In this document: one piece after another, positions 1 through 14,530 of the stretch
Numbering within the stretch: position 1 is the first letter of the stretch
How the letters are laid out: each line of letters opens with the position of its first letter
Assembly (NCBI RefSeq): GCF_048771995.1
Contig: NC_133027.1
Location: 13,140,001-13,204,000 of the forward strand
Direction of reading: 5' to 3'
Source of the DNA: Taeniopygia guttata
Taxonomy: Eukaryota; Chordata; Aves; Passeriformes; Estrildidae
DNA length: 64,000 bases
The notes under the pieces: model-generated
What the model was told of the DNA's origin: nothing
Database searches by the model: none
Seen by the model: only the letters and a program-made list of their open reading frames with translations
Program-made: the position numbers and the translations under genes

Positions 1-3000
1 AAGCAGTCTAGACATAAGGTAATATATGCAATACAGATGCACAGGAGATTATTTCTGACACAAAACTCAAAGAAATAATCTGATAAATTTAGGATAAAAA
101 ATTGAGACAGGTTGAGTAAGCTAGTGACTACATTTCTATCATAATCTTTTTAAAAGCTACTTCATCTGCTCACCACAGGAAGAGCTGCTTGCCACTTCCC
201 ACCAGCCTATTCTGCTTTTCCACTACTAGCAGCTGTTTTGATTTTAGCTGAGTGGAAGACAGATATGGAAAGTCCTTGCAGGAATGCCAGAGTGCAGGGA
301 GCAACCTTGCCTCCTAATTGATGCAAGCTGCCCAGGAAGAGAGGCAGGATGATCATTTCCTCCCTGCTTGTTCATCTATTCCCCTGGGAACAAGTTATAC
401 TGCAGCGACACATTAGGGCATGTGCTGTCAAAGTGCTTCTGGCAGAAAAAATAAGTGAAGTTTCAAGTGACTGAGCCCTTTCAGCGAGCCATGGGATGCA
501 GAGCTGTTAGCAAAGTCCCACTGCAGCTGAAGCATACATTTAAATTTTTCAGAGTGATAAGAAGTCCCATTCAATAGTCTACTGCAGGAGCAGAGTAAAA
601 CTGGCAAGTTTGTTTGTTAAAAAAATAACCAGACTGTGTAGTTCTACTTTTAGAATACACACCTAAGCTGGAAAGTTTGCTGTCAGAGCTCCTGAGTCAG
701 GATGTGCTGAAAAAAAAATGTATAACCAACTCTTACACATGGCAAATCTTTTGTCTTCCATAATGTGGACTTGGAGAGCACTTAATAACAACTTGATGGA
801 GCCTGATGGAGTTGAATTGGCTTATATCCAGCATGACTGGTGCTCAAATTACTCCATTTTTAAAAATACTTTGCCATAATAATAAATGGGAAGTAATGAT
901 CACCCATGGCTGGCCAAAGAAGCAAGGGATTTTTAAAAGGAAAACCAGAAAGAACACAACTTATGAACCATTCCACATAAAATACATACTTTTCATGTTC
1001 TTCTGCTCTAGTACTTTTAAAAACACTACTTTTATCAGGTATTGGACTTTACATTGTCACACCCATGCCCCTCTGAAATAAGGAATAGTGGATAATAGCC
1101 ACTCCTGCCAAGGTTTACTGCAGTGACAAATCTCAGGCACAACCTGTGGATTGGCAGAATGTAACTGGTTATTCCTGTTCTCTGCATTGTTCTGAGAAAT
1201 CCTCACATTTCTCTTCATTCACAGTCAAACTGAGTTCCAGCTAATGCTAATGTCCAAGGCGGAAAGCTACAAAGCCTGTCTAAAATGGAATTTGTCTGTA
1301 GATTATAGAGCTTTACAATTTAGCTGTATGGTAAAAAGCACAGGGGTCAGACTCATGCTTCTTTCTAAAGGATAACTTCAAATGCAAATGAGAAACTGGT
1401 CTGACCTTATTTTTTCATAATACTTTGACAACATTGCATGCATATGCAGTGAGCATGTTGACACCTGTATTTTATGCAAAAGCCTAAAACGGAAAAATAT
1501 GTCAAGTATTATGGCTTAACTAATAATTAAAACTGACATAAGAATTGCATGTAAATGCAATATAATGATGTCATTAATCCAGTGTAATTAAAAACCAGAG
1601 ATAACAGAGAGGTGCACCTCCTCACTATCTACTTAAAGAGCTCAGTCTATGCTCTGCAGTTCACTCCTCATCAGATTTAGTCCAAGTGGATCATCATTAT
1701 CACAACACCACCCAACAGATCTCACCAGCAAAAGCACAGGAAACTGGGAGACGTGTAAATACCTCCTTGTTTCCACTTCATAAACATTCCAAAATTAGAC
1801 TGCTGCTGATACTAATGATTGAAATGTAAGGTACACAATATTTATTATTTTTATTACTTGTTACTTACTATTATTATTTAATAATTTTGTTAAATCTTTA
1901 GTTCATCAACTACACACAAGCTCCTGTAACAATTTATAAGGTCTTCCAATATTACTAAACTGCAATGTTCAGCTTCCTACCAAATACCTCAGAGAGCCAA
2001 GAGGAAAGACAAGCCCCAGGAATAGGTCAGAAGCAGATCACAGCTCTGCATTGCTCCCATTGCACCATGGGATGATTACACACCAATTTCAATCTGACAC
2101 AATCCAGTTCTCCTGCCAAAAAGGGTTTATACTCTTCAAAGAACCATATTCACTTTTGGAAAGAACTCCTTACCCAATGTCTTGTGTATATCCCAGGATT
2201 TCTGTGGTCATGTGCAAGCTAGGTAAGAAAAAACTGGTCATGATTTTTTACACAGAAAAGGGAAAAAAGGGTCATTTGGGTGAGATAAACCACAAAAAAA
2301 TAGGCCATAAAGCCCTGCCAGGAAAGGCTGGGTTGGGCTGGAAGGAGAGCTCAGCTCAAGCTGGTGCCATGGTGCCATGTTCCCCCTCCTGCTTCCAGAA
2401 CAGACCACTGGGCTGGGGCAATCAGACACAGCCCAGACAGCCTGGGGCACACCAGTGTCACACCAGGAGCCCAACAGAACACTGCTTTCATCCAAATTTC
2501 TACTCCTGCACCTTCCTTCTTTTAAACCCCCAGATGTGGTCACTCCCCCTGCAAATCTTGTACTACTTGTCTCTGACAGAAGACAATCATGGATATGGGA
2601 ATGACATCAGAACTGTGGGAACAACGCTTTTGAGGCAGACTGGCCTTTACTGATGTATGCCTTTGATATACTTAGAGGTGAAAAATTTACACAAGTTGCC
2701 AAATGCTTTTCCACCTTGACTAGTAACAACTAGGAAATGTTTGAGGCTTCGTACAGCCTCTTGAAATTTATCAGTGCTGAGCCCCTCCCATGACAGGAAT
2801 TTCAGTTATAGCACTGTGGTCAAGCACCTGTGTGAAATAGGTTCTACAGTTTTTTGAGAATAAAGGTTTGGGATCCTGTCCTCTGCTTTGCCATCAATTC
2901 TCCAAAAGCTCTTGGACAAGGAATGTTTCTGCCTTCTGCATCATCATCATGTAATATTAAGTGAATGAAATCATGTTAAATTTTACAAATTTGCCAATAC

Positions 3001-6000
3001 TGTAGTTGCCATATCCCATTCAAATCTGACATCAGCAGTCAAAAATTACATGGCACATAAATACAAATGCAAAACAATGAGCAACTTATCACATAAATTC
3101 TTCAAAATCAGCTCTCCAAACAGGTTTTTACTTCAGAAAAGAAGAATTTTTAAGAGCAGCTGTTCAGTCATAAGATCAATGAATCATATGAGAAAACATA
3201 TAATGTCTTATGCAAATACTTCACATTTTATTTTCCAATCCTTCTCCCCACTTAGTTTCACGTCCCAAATGCCTTTAGATGAGCAAATTCCCCCACACCC
3301 ACACACAGCTCACTGCCGGAGAGAGCCTGCACTGGGGGTGTTTCTGTGGTCATTTTTAGGAATTATATGTGACTGAAAACCATCTCAATTCTCCTTCCTT
3401 TTCTCCAACAGCTGCACCTATCACTCATCTGACACACAGCATACGAGAAATCGTCACAGCTCAGGTAGTCATTGGCATTTCAGTAGGAGTTTCCTCTGGG
3501 CACCTAACTCAGGTGCTTCTGCCCTAGCACAGTTCTGACACAGCTTGTCTGTCATTACATCAGAAGCAGTTCAGAGAAAAGCGGCCAGAATCAGATGGAT
3601 TTATCATTAAATTCAATATTTCCTGCAAATTCAAATTTTCCCTGTGGAGATTTCTCACAACACCTAAAAAATCACAAAAAGTGGTGCATCTGTTAGTACT
3701 TTTCATATTAATCACCCTTTTTGTGAGAGACTCCATTCAGTGTTTCCTAGATGTTGACACCTTTGCCTTCTGCTATCTTCAAATGTTTTCCTGCTCCTTT
3801 TCCTCGCTCCCCTCCTCCTTTTTGATTCATTTAAAATGAATCTCCACAGCACTGAAATCCTCACAGATCTGATCCTGCCTACATCTCTGACATGATTCAT
3901 GATCACACCTTCTCCTTTTCCCTGAGTCTCATCTTTAGGCTAAGAGCTTGCTGAACACTTACACCTACCTTTCCAGTCAGCTCTGTGTGTTCAAAGCAAC
4001 AGATTCTCCCATGTATTTAAATCTAGTCACTCACAGACATTGTGGTGGTTTAGCATGTACTCTGCAGTATTCAAATCCATTCCTTGATCAAATGTTTTTC
4101 AGTAGGGATCAGACAGATCAGCTCAGAGAATGAGTCCTTACATTAGTATGGCCTTGGACTTTGGTCCAGTTACTTCAGGAAGGGATTAATCCAGAAATCT
4201 CCATTTCACATTTAACTCTACGGTAATTTTTTATAATGACCATCAAGCCGTCTTTTCATGTGTTCCTAAGGATTTCCTGATGTCAGCATTTGTCAGTAGT
4301 GCTGCTAATGCCACTGCCCACTGATGGCACACATTTCTTTTCATTGTACAACCACACGTAACTCACTTTTACTGTAATTTGAATTTTTAAAGCATGGCAA
4401 AGTAGCATAGCACAGTTGTGAGAAGGTGACTTTGCTTTTATAACTTGTGTGAATTTGCTACCTTTCTAGTTTGTTTGTTTCTTTCTCCCAGACTAAATGT
4501 TTATGCAAAAGTACCTCATTAGTCAAGTGCCCAGAGTGATACCACAACTTTGCCCATTCAGAACAAACCAAAAATGCTAATTTCTTCAAACTTCTTGAGG
4601 GTATTTTCAAAGGAAATCAGAAGCACAGGACTGAAGTGGCTGCAAGCTGCTGTGTAGGTCTTCGTAGACTTGAGAATCTCGTAAGTTAAAGTGATAAAAT
4701 GCAGAGTTGGAAAAACAAGGAAATGTGTTAGGTGCCTCACACAGCTTCAGATGTTGAAGACCTGAATATATCAATACTGTCAACAGTAAATGGATGGGTT
4801 TACTGGGCAATACAAAACCTACAATCTCCAGCTATCTCTGTTACATACAACACCAGAACAACCTTGAACATTTCATGAACTCTTTCTTTTATCTGGAGAT
4901 GAGCTGACATTGATATATTGTTATTGGTCTTCACTAATACACTCCTGTTGGCAACAGAGATGCTAGTAGCTGAAATGAGTCACATACTGCAAGACCTTGC
5001 AATCTATATGGAAAGAAAGTGCAATTTAAAAAATATCCGTCTCCTCCTCAGCTGACTGTGCAATGCAAGACACCCACTAAAACTCAAGTCATAGTCAGAC
5101 AGTTATTTTTCATGTATTTGTAGCACAGAAGTTGCAGTGTTATTTTTAATTTTAAATTAACTAGCTTTAATTCACCAACATTAAAAAAGCAACACAAAGT
5201 AATGATAGGACCATTTGATACTGAAATAAAAATTACTCTTGTATTTTATATATACCATGGATTTCTCAAGCAACAATTCAGATCTTACACTGTTTTCATT
5301 TATTTACTGGTTGCACATTATGAAAAAATCTACAGTTGGTTACAAATATTTGAAGAAGGTAATAATCTAAAATAATGTAACTCACAAACAATAGAAGTAA
5401 CTAGCCAACAGTTCTCTAGCTCATTTTCATCTAAAGAAAGCAAACTGCTTTGTAACTGAAACTGAAGGACTTGAAGTGGTAAGTTTTGTTAAGCAAATTG
5501 ACAACAACTGTGTTAGATGATAGGTACATATAATAGAACTATTTATAGCATTATGCAGGAATAAAAACCACAGGGAATGTTATGATAAATTACTGTAACA
5601 TTTTCAGTCTCTACTGAATCGTCTTACCCCAAAATTCCACATCACAGGAAAAAAAAACCAGAAAGAGAAGTACATAGGCTGTGGATTTACAAGAACATCT
5701 TGGGTCTTGCACTGCGGTAGAGTTAAGGCACTGAAGAGAGCAGAAAAAGCAGAGACACACAGAAAGAACACAGCTGTACTCAACATCTGTTTACATTGTA
5801 CTGTGACTTCTTACAGACTTCTCTTTGGAAGTGCCAGATACCTTGTCCATATCTAGAGATATCTATATACAAACCCAGCTGTTTAGGACATATTCAGGGT
5901 ATATCTACAGGGCAGCCCAAGAGCTGGAGAACAGAGTGTGCCTCAGCTTTCCACTCTGGCTTTGCCACTGTGACCAGCCCCATGGGGGGAAGCAGAACGA

Positions 6001-9000
6001 GTGTGATTGTACCTAATCAGCCCTGCAGGAGGCAAAGCCAGTCGCTGCTACCAGGCATGGATTGGCTCAGTCACTCCATTCAATCTCTGCACACGCACCC
6101 TATCTTTCTGCACAGGTCATAGGCACAGTATGTATCTTTTATGTTAGAATTTTAATACAAGTATTTACCCTTATGGCACTCTACATACAGCTGCACTTTC
6201 TAGAACATATGCAACAGCCAGATTCTTGTTTTATAAAGCCCATTGTTTAAAAAACAAACCCAAAACCATAGCTAAAATGCAAGAAAAAGGAGGCATCCAC
6301 CATGCTTAAACAAGCACAGCCAGCATCATCAAGGAGAGGGAGGCTCTTAGGCAACAGGAGATTTTGGAGCAGAATCAAAGACAGGAAGCAGAGCCAGAGA
6401 GAGAGGAAAAAAGGGATCAGTAAAAGCTAAGGATAAGATAAGACATGAGGCAGTTAGAACCTGTTGACACTTCATGATTACATTCTCATACAACAGAGTG
6501 GGAAGCCTGACTGAGTTATGTTCTCCTCTTAAACCATGTAGAAACAAGTGTTACTTACTGATCTGTGTTCCAGTAGCACCTCTTTGTGGCAGACACGTGA
6601 GAAAAATGTAAAAACATCACAGCCCCTTCTAACCCTCCTATTTTCCCAAAGAGGAATTAAAATGAATAAACAATAGCCATTTAACTAAATAGCTAAGAAC
6701 TCACCCCGTGTGGAGGACAACTCGTGCAATCAAAACCTATTTATGACGAATGATCAAGGCTACTTTGTGGTTTTCTTACCACACCTGAGGAGGAAAAGGA
6801 GTCTTAGAAGCTACTTCTGGTTAAACACTTTGGCAATTCAGCAATAGTGCTGTATTGTTAGGATTTCACTGACAGAAGGAGGCAAGAATATTTATGCATA
6901 TGGAAAAACCTGTTTGTGATTATTTGACTCTCTTTATTTAAGGATACATGATATAAAGTTTTAACAAGGTTAAACATGTAACATATTGATTTCATACTAA
7001 TATTCTAAATTTTCTCATCACACAGATGGCAGGGACCAGATTCCGAGTCAACTGGAGCTCTTTGTTGAGCATTGTTCAACCTTACAATGTGATTGATGCG
7101 ACATATCCAAGCCAGATTAAAAAAAACAAACAAATAAAAAGACCTCAACTAAACAACAATATTTTTAAAAATCAACAAAAAACAACACCAAAAAAGCAGA
7201 TGAAACTTTGTTAGACATTTGAAGATGCAGTCCTTCTGTACAAGTCAGTCTGGTTGGCAAAAATCATCAGTATCATCAGATGTTTCATGAATCAAACTAA
7301 AACCACTTTTCAGGCTATCAATTTTCCAAATTAAAAGTCTTTTATGCCATTTAAAACACAAATTTCAAGAACATTCACAGATTGTTACTCATTTGTATGC
7401 TTTTAAAAATGTATATTTAAAAGGAAAAATTGCTGCTTAAAAATAGTATATGTTCTGGTGTAATGTAAGATCATTGTAATAAAATTGACTGGATATGTGC
7501 TGGATGTTAACAATAACTGCACAAATAACTTTTTGCAGCATTTCCATTATATAAGCTGATTTTATTTTCAGTGCTAAAAACTTTTTTAAATGTTCACTTT
7601 CACTAACTTTAGAAAATCTTAACTTTTTCCTCTATATAAAACAACTTCTACTAAAAAAAAAAAGCATTTTAATTCTAACTACTAACTAATATCTCATATT
7701 TCATTCTCTAAGAGTCTTCAGTTACTTTGTATTTCTAAATATAGCAGATAAGAGTACAGAGAAATATGCTGTATTGGAAGATCTTTTATAAATAGTTTCT
7801 AATTTTAGACTACTCCATTCTGAATAAAGTCTAATTAAACCACATATATTCTCAAATGCAGTTCACAAAACGGATCATATTCATGTCTCCTCACTGCTAT
7901 TTGATTCCATCTTACAGTGAATGACTTAATATCTACTTTTGAGTAAAAATGTTTTCTATAAAGTGGAACACTAAACTTTCATTTAAAAAAATAAAATTTC
8001 AGTAATATATAACCATTGTGAAATTATTTTCAGCTATTAAAATCAAGTCATAGGTACCCTACGCACACCAGGCTCAACAGTTGATCTAGTTAAGATTTTT
8101 TTTAACTGCTTTGGGGATTGAGTATTCAAGAACTTGTAATTAAGTCCAGAATTATCACATTTTAACACTTAGGATAATTAATTACTAAAAAAGCTTAGTG
8201 AGAACAGAGATACATTTTCCATTCTCTATGATCTTTAAACCAAGAATGATTTTTTCCCCTCCCCCAAATTTGCATGTAAAAGGAGAGTAAAGGCATCACT
8301 GAGTCAAATGCTATGGCCTCTGCTAGGCATGGTTAAAATGTTCATTAATCTCCCTTGTAGATTCAAACATTTATGAACCTAAGAGCTTTCTTTTCTAACA
8401 TACAACTTCCTATTTAGCTAGAAGTTAAAACTAATAAAAGTAATTTTCATCAAAAGTTTTGGGGCCTTATATTTATTAGTCTAAAAACTCTGTAAATTAC
8501 TGTCACAACTTGTTTTCTTTTTGAGTATAAAGTTTGACTTGTACGAAGCTTGAGTGACCATAGTAATCCCATTGGTTGATATTATATTGGTTGATTCAAC
8601 TCATTAGAAGTTAAAACAAAAGATACTACTTTTTTATGCCTAACTACTGTATGAAAATACCTTGACAGGACCAAAAAAAAATTTCAACACCACTTGTCTT
8701 ATCATTATGGCTCTCCATTTTTAGACCTTCTCATAAATGAACTTTGAGAAAGTCTAAGTTAGTAAACAAGAAATAAGTAAAATGGCTATTTTCTGTTATT
8801 TAATAGTGCTGTATGATGCTTCTCTGAAATCATCAATTATTTAAGATTAAATCTGCTTTAAGCCAAAAATGATAAAATGTCATTTTAACCAAAAAGTTTA
8901 GTATCTCATATTTATATTGGTGTAAAAACTATAGGAATCACCATTACATCTTTTTTCCTGCACATCAATTCAGACTCTTTTAATACAGACTGTGTAGATA

Positions 9001-12000
9001 ATCTTCCACAAAAGGCTTTGTGATGGTAAAGTTATTTAAAATTTTTTTATCTTCCTATTAAGAAATTATTTTATTATAATTATCTTAAAAGATCTACTTG
9101 GTAATCTCAAATTATCACTTCTCATTATTTCAAAGCTTGTAGGTTCTTGACAAACTCAAAATTGTAGCAAACTCCTGATTTTTCAACAGTGAAACTGAGA
9201 AAGTTGTAATATATTCCACTAATTTTTACAGTCTGGGATTATATATATGACTTTTTAGGGTTTATTTCAGGGAGAAAATCTTCAAAAGTATCTGTAATGT
9301 GTACTCCTTTGTCCTTGATATCATAATTTCAGAACACATCATGCTTAGTTCAAAAAAAGATGCAGTTGTCCTTTCACTCCCAAGGAGCACAATTTATTTC
9401 AATTAGCTGTGGTTTTACAAGTTATTTTACTAAACACATTCTATTCCTTACTTTCCTCAGGGGAATAATCACAAAGAAAAACAGCTTGATATTTTTATAA
9501 ACAAATCAGCGATTTTGACTATCAAGTGGCTTTTATCTTTTTCTCCTCAACTCTCTCCTTGAAACTACTTGCTTTTTTTCAACTTTCATCAATGAGACCA
9601 TCTCTAATAATCTGCCTTGATTTCCTACAAGTGTATTATTGTCCTTTCAGTCACATTCACATCCAAATGTGGAAAAGCTCTTGAAAGCAGAGACCCTGTG
9701 GATAACATCGACATAGTTTAAAAAAGAAAAAATACATATATATTTTAGCACTTTATAACTTAAGAAGCAATAAAAATTTGTAGCACTACTCCAAGATTTT
9801 GCATTCTGTGAGCAAATATCCTTTTTATCATCTGTTTAATTTTCCTTGAAAAGGTTTATAGCTATTACTCTCAGACCAATAGCATAAAAGTCAAAATATA
9901 AGATTCTTTCTCTATGAATAAAGACAAGTAGTTGGAGCTGAGGTAAGAAAGCGCCTCCCTGTGATGGGAGCCCATCTGGATCCTTACATCCTGCAGCACA
10001 GCAAATGCTCACAGCCTTCCCTATAGGTGCTGCATTCCTGTACCACACAGAGCTTTCAGCAATGCTATGCAGAGAAGCCATGGGGTAAAGCCTTGGTCTT
10101 CCCCAAGAAAGAAATAAACAGCAAAGAAAATAATTGGTAAGGTGGAAAGTGATCCAAAGATGCAATGAACATGCACAAAAAGAAGGAACAAAATTACACA
10201 CCGAAGGAAGAAAGAAAAAGCCCAAGGATGTAGAAAATGGCAAAAGCTGTGCAATTGCAAGTAATAATGACCCAAAAGAAAATGGGGACAGATGAAATGG
10301 TCTAGGTTCATTATAGAGTAGTCTGAATCAAAATTAGGCATGAGAAATAATGCAGGAAGATCACACAGTGCTTTTCTCTGTTAATCTAAGACAAAATTAA
10401 AGCAATTGATAAAGAAAGCAATTTGATTGCCCAGGTGGGCAATCAAACCCACCTGGAAACAAGCTTCTTTACAGACCACTCAAAAGCCAAAGGGTATTTA
10501 GCCCCAGTGCATACTGCTAAAACAACACCTATTAAAAACAAAAGGATAAAGACCGGTGCTGACAATGTTTAACATCACAGACGAGAGCACAGCTGCTCAG
10601 GGTAAGTGCTGTGTGCTTCACTTCTTAGGACTTTGCAACCAAATCTGTCTACCATACTTTAAATTTTCTAACTCAATCTTCAATTAGTGTACATTGCTGT
10701 TTGATTCACAATTACAGGATGAGCCAGCACTTTTTGGCCAAGTGACACAAATTTCTGGAAATCTATGGGAAGCTGCAATGGTCGACAGAACTGAATACCT
10801 AAAATGGGAGCGTGAGGCACAGATACAATACAAAAAAGCTTAGGAATCCATTGCGCACGTAGACATAACATTACAATCCCAAAAGCAAAAAACAGAACCA
10901 GGACAACAGCTTGAAATGTAAACAATTATGGAATCACCCACAACAAAGTTCACCACGTTCGTGTGTTTGTTAAGGGACCCTGTATCCTTAGATTTAGATC
11001 CTTCCTGCAGCTATACTTAATGTATAGACAGAAAGCAAAGTCAAGAGGCCCGTAGCAGCACAATGGTGCTGCAGTTCTCTAGGAGGACCCTGCTGGAAGG
11101 AATGTTGGATCCCCCCAGATCCCAGACATGCTGCAGTCAGCAGGATGTCACATGTGGAGCCTTTTCCAAACAGCACCAAAGCCAGAGGCATTGCACTGCT
11201 CACAACCTGCACAGCCAGCCTCATTTCCTCTGCACTGCTCTGCCCCAGCCTGCCCTGCCCCATCACATCCCAGGTAGATTTGGCCTCATCATTCTGGCCA
11301 GAGCAGTTTCCTTTCTGGCTGTGCTGTGGGGTGGTATCAGCTCTGACTCTTCTGGTACAATACAGCAGGGGAAGGCACACAGGGAACTGCACAACCAGAC
11401 CGACAGCGGCGGAGACATCTCTGGCATTTGCTCTGTGCTGAGAGTTACATAACGCTGTGGTACTCCGGAGTAGATGCCACTTGATGACACAACTGATCTG
11501 TTGGCAATAGCTGGATGTTCCAGAACAAGAAGCACGTTGAAAAATCAGTGGTGTGCAGGTATAGTTTTGTATCAGTCAAGAAGACAACCTAAAACCTGGT
11601 TAAATATTGCAGCCCGATGTCATAAAAGTTTGTGGATAAATAATTAGATTAAAGATTCAGTCCTTAATTAAAAGGCAGGGATAACACATAACCAAGATGA
11701 AGAACATGTTTCCTTACTTTTCCTTGACAGCAACATCAGCTCAGACTACTTCATGCTTTGTTTGAATGAAGAAAAAACATAATTAAAGTTTTAATTAGAA
11801 TTGATTGTGGTCCACAAACCTGAAATGGATTGTGCTGTATGAACACTGTAAAAAAATTGTAAAAGATCTTTCAAGGAAACTCATGTTCTTAAATGAACTA
11901 TGTTCTTTAAAAAGGAAAGGCATTCTCTCAAGTAATAGGCTACTAGTGAAAACTACTGACTCTGAAAATGTGTGACAGAAACAACTACAAGGAAGCACAC

Positions 12001-12330
12001 GTTCTGAAAGGGACAGTGATTATGTAGTCTACAGAGGCTGAGCTTCCACATACACTTATTTTTCTGTGTGATTAATCTGTTGCATATCATATTCTGGTTA
12101 TAAAATATGTCCATCTTTTTATTCTTCATAAAGAATACCTCTGAGATCTGAACTTTCCAATATATAAAGGAAGAAAATGCACAAAGGCACACTAACAACA
12201 AAACATTGCTAAAAATATATCACCACCAGAACTGTTGGGAGAAGTACCTGTATCTCTTAAACCCATCTGTTACATTAACCATCTTCTGTACGAGAACACG
12301 GAATTTATTCATGTATTTGGCCTTTTGATG
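1..12330. other. AT-rich non-coding region, probably part of VSNL1 intron 1
   Basis: I find no coding exon, RNA gene or clear transposon here. The short reading frames on both strands lack recognisable domains and overlap each other. I looked on the - strand for the start and EF-hand segments of visinin-like 1 and did not see them. A GC-richer patch at 11060-11440 has no identifiable content. If the CpG island at 12.4-14.75 kb is the VSNL1 promoter, this stretch is intronic. Confidence 0.5.
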
Positions 12331-14298
12331 ATTGGCTATGTGTTTAATGCCCAAGCAATCACCCTTCAATTTTAATGAAAAGGGCGGGTGTTTTCACCAC
12401 GCTGTAATCCGCAGGTTTGCTCGTCAGCCGAAAAGGCTGGCGGTGCAGGTGAACCCCCTCCCCGCCTTGCTGCACTGCTCCGGGAAGTGCGGGATTCGGG
12501 AGCGCGGTACTTGCGCGGCAGCGGGAGCTCCGCCCGCTCCGGCTCCAGCTGCCCCTCGCCCGAGGAAGGCGGAGAGCCCCGTCCCACCTCCCAAAGCCCC
12601 CGAACGGGCTCCTCCAGGGCCGGGGAAATGGAGGGTCTGCAATTGCGTAACATCAACCCCCCTTCCCCTTTCCCTCCCAATCCCCGACGGTTTCTCCGCA
12701 CGCCAGAAGCCGGAGGAGCCAGCCCGGGACGGGGCAAGCAGGGAGGAACACCCAGCCGAGGAAAGGCTCCTGGCACTGGGGACGGGATGCGAAGTTGGGC
12801 TGGGGGGAACCTTGCAAGTGGCTTCATGCAGGAAGGGGATCGTCGGGCTGGGGTGGGAGGAGGGAGGCGTTCCCTTGTGGGGGCAGTGGGGAGAGCGGGG
12901 GACTCCGGGGGGTGGGGACACCTCTGGGCAGGCGGGAAAAGCCTCGCACCGGGGGAGCCGGCGGCAGGGGCAGCGAGCGACGGGGGCCGAGCAGCTCGCC
13001 GTGCCCGGGGACCGAGCTGTGCGGAGGGCGGCGGTGCTGGGGTCCCTTCTGGCAGCGCCCGCACGGGCTGAGCCCCCGTGTCCCGGCGCGCCCCCGCCGC
13101 GGCGCTGAGCACCGCGCTCCCCCCGCACCCCGCGGCCAGGACCCGCTCCTTCCCGGCGGGGGATGGAACAGGAGGGCGAAGAAGCCCTCGGGGTAGCGGC
13201 AGGCGTTCCTCCCCTCGCCCCACAGACGCAGCACGTCCCTCCGGGTGCGAGCCGCCTATTTCCAGGCGATACTGGCGCGCAAAGTTGCGCCGGTAGGTCA
13301 GCCCCCGCCCGCGCTCCCTCCCTCCTTCCCTCCGCAGCCGCGCACATCCCGGCCCCCGCAGAGCCCCCGCGCTCCGCTCCGCTCGGGTCGGCGCGGAAAT
13401 CGCCTCCCTCGCTTTCCGCCCGGCTGCTCACGATCTGCCTCAACCTGCTCCACCTTTTGTTTTGATCTTTGGAAATGAAATTCTCTCTTCTGCCGTCTCC
13501 TTTCCCTCCTCCTTCTCACGCCTTCGTGTGGGAGATGCCCAGGATCGCACACCAGCTTTTGTTATCTCCTCCCACCTCCATCTTCACTCCGATTGATGCC
13601 CTAGTAAATAGCAGGAGCGCGGCACCTCCGCCCCGCACCTACCCCACTACCACCTGCAAGCACGTCGCCTGTTAAATAAATTAATGATAAAAACATTCCT
13701 TACAGGCAGTGTAATAGGCAAGCGATAGAGCGATCGCATGGATCGGGATCACTTTTGCCTCCCTCGTGGTGTGATGACCTTGTGAGGGCTGCTCTGGCGC
13801 CTGCTTTCGCACGGTCTTTTTTTTTTTTTCCTTCCTTTTTTTCTTTTTTTCCTTTCCCTACTGGAAAAAAAAATCACGCCCTTTTCGCTATCCCTTTTCA
13901 AACGAACACGAGCGCCAGACTCCCTCTTCCACCAAAGCGTTTCCAAGCGCAAATTGTTACGCGACAGCTCAGCTCTTCCTTTGGATGCTGTCGGTGCTCA
14001 TATCCGGATCGGTGGGGGTTTCGGTCCCATCTCTCCACAGTTAACGGCAAATCGCCGCGGGTACGATTCCCTCCATCTCTCCAGTGGAACAACTCCCGCA
14101 CACCGACCGCGCACACCAACTTTCCCGGTGAGGATGATCCGACCGCTGAGCGCCGAGGCCCCGCAGCCCCCGCCTCAGCCCCGCCGCCTTCCCGGGAGGA
14201 AAAGCCCCGCGCGGGGCAGCCCGGCAGCCGGTTCTCGCCCGCACCTCGCGGGTGCGGAGCCCGGATCCCCCCCCCTTCCCCCGGCGGTGCCTCCCCGC

Positions 14299-14530
14299 AC
14301 TTACTGCGGGCGGGGGTCTGTCCGCGGTGCGGAGGAGGGCGCAGGGCCCGGGGTCCCGCGCGGTGCTGGGGCCGGAGGGACACGCGGCGCCGCCTCGGTG
14401 CGCGCCCGCCGCCGCTCGCGCCGCAGCTCCTGTGCGCGCCCCCGCTCCGCCCCGCGCGCCGCCCGCCGCCGCCCCGCACTGCAGGACCGCCGCCCCGCGC
14501 GCCGCCCCGCGCTCCGAGCATGCGCGCGGG
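14299..14530 (-). other. VSNL1: Candidate VSNL1 non-coding first exon with splice donor
   Basis: Read on the - strand, the sequence contains CCGCA|GTAAGT, a perfect U1-type donor, with the intron starting at 14304 and the exon's last base at 14305. Upstream on the same strand lie about 200 nt of very GC-rich sequence, then GC boxes and an NRF1-like palindrome around 14518-14525. This arrangement fits an untranslated first exon starting near 14.45-14.55 kb. The transcription start is a guess, and no coding exon is seen in the window to anchor it. Confidence 0.4.
14518..14525. promoter_or_regulatory. NRF1-like motif GCATGCGC
   Basis: GCATGCGC within CGAGCATGCGCG matches the NRF1 consensus YGCGCAYGCGCR on the opposite strand with one mismatch. 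NRF1 sites typically lie close to CpG-island transcription starts. Confidence 0.4.

Noticed and set aside
9836..10341. Hydrophobic - strand frames resembling a membrane protein
   Set aside because: Two overlapping frames in different phases give similar T-rich hydrophobic peptides, as expected from a purine-rich + strand. There are no splice sites or homology.
12332..13465. Long open frames on both strands, up to 339 codons on the - strand (12424-13443)
   Set aside because: They lie in a CpG island where stop codons are rare. The peptides are Arg/Gly/Pro/Ala-rich without domains, and several frames overlap on both strands.
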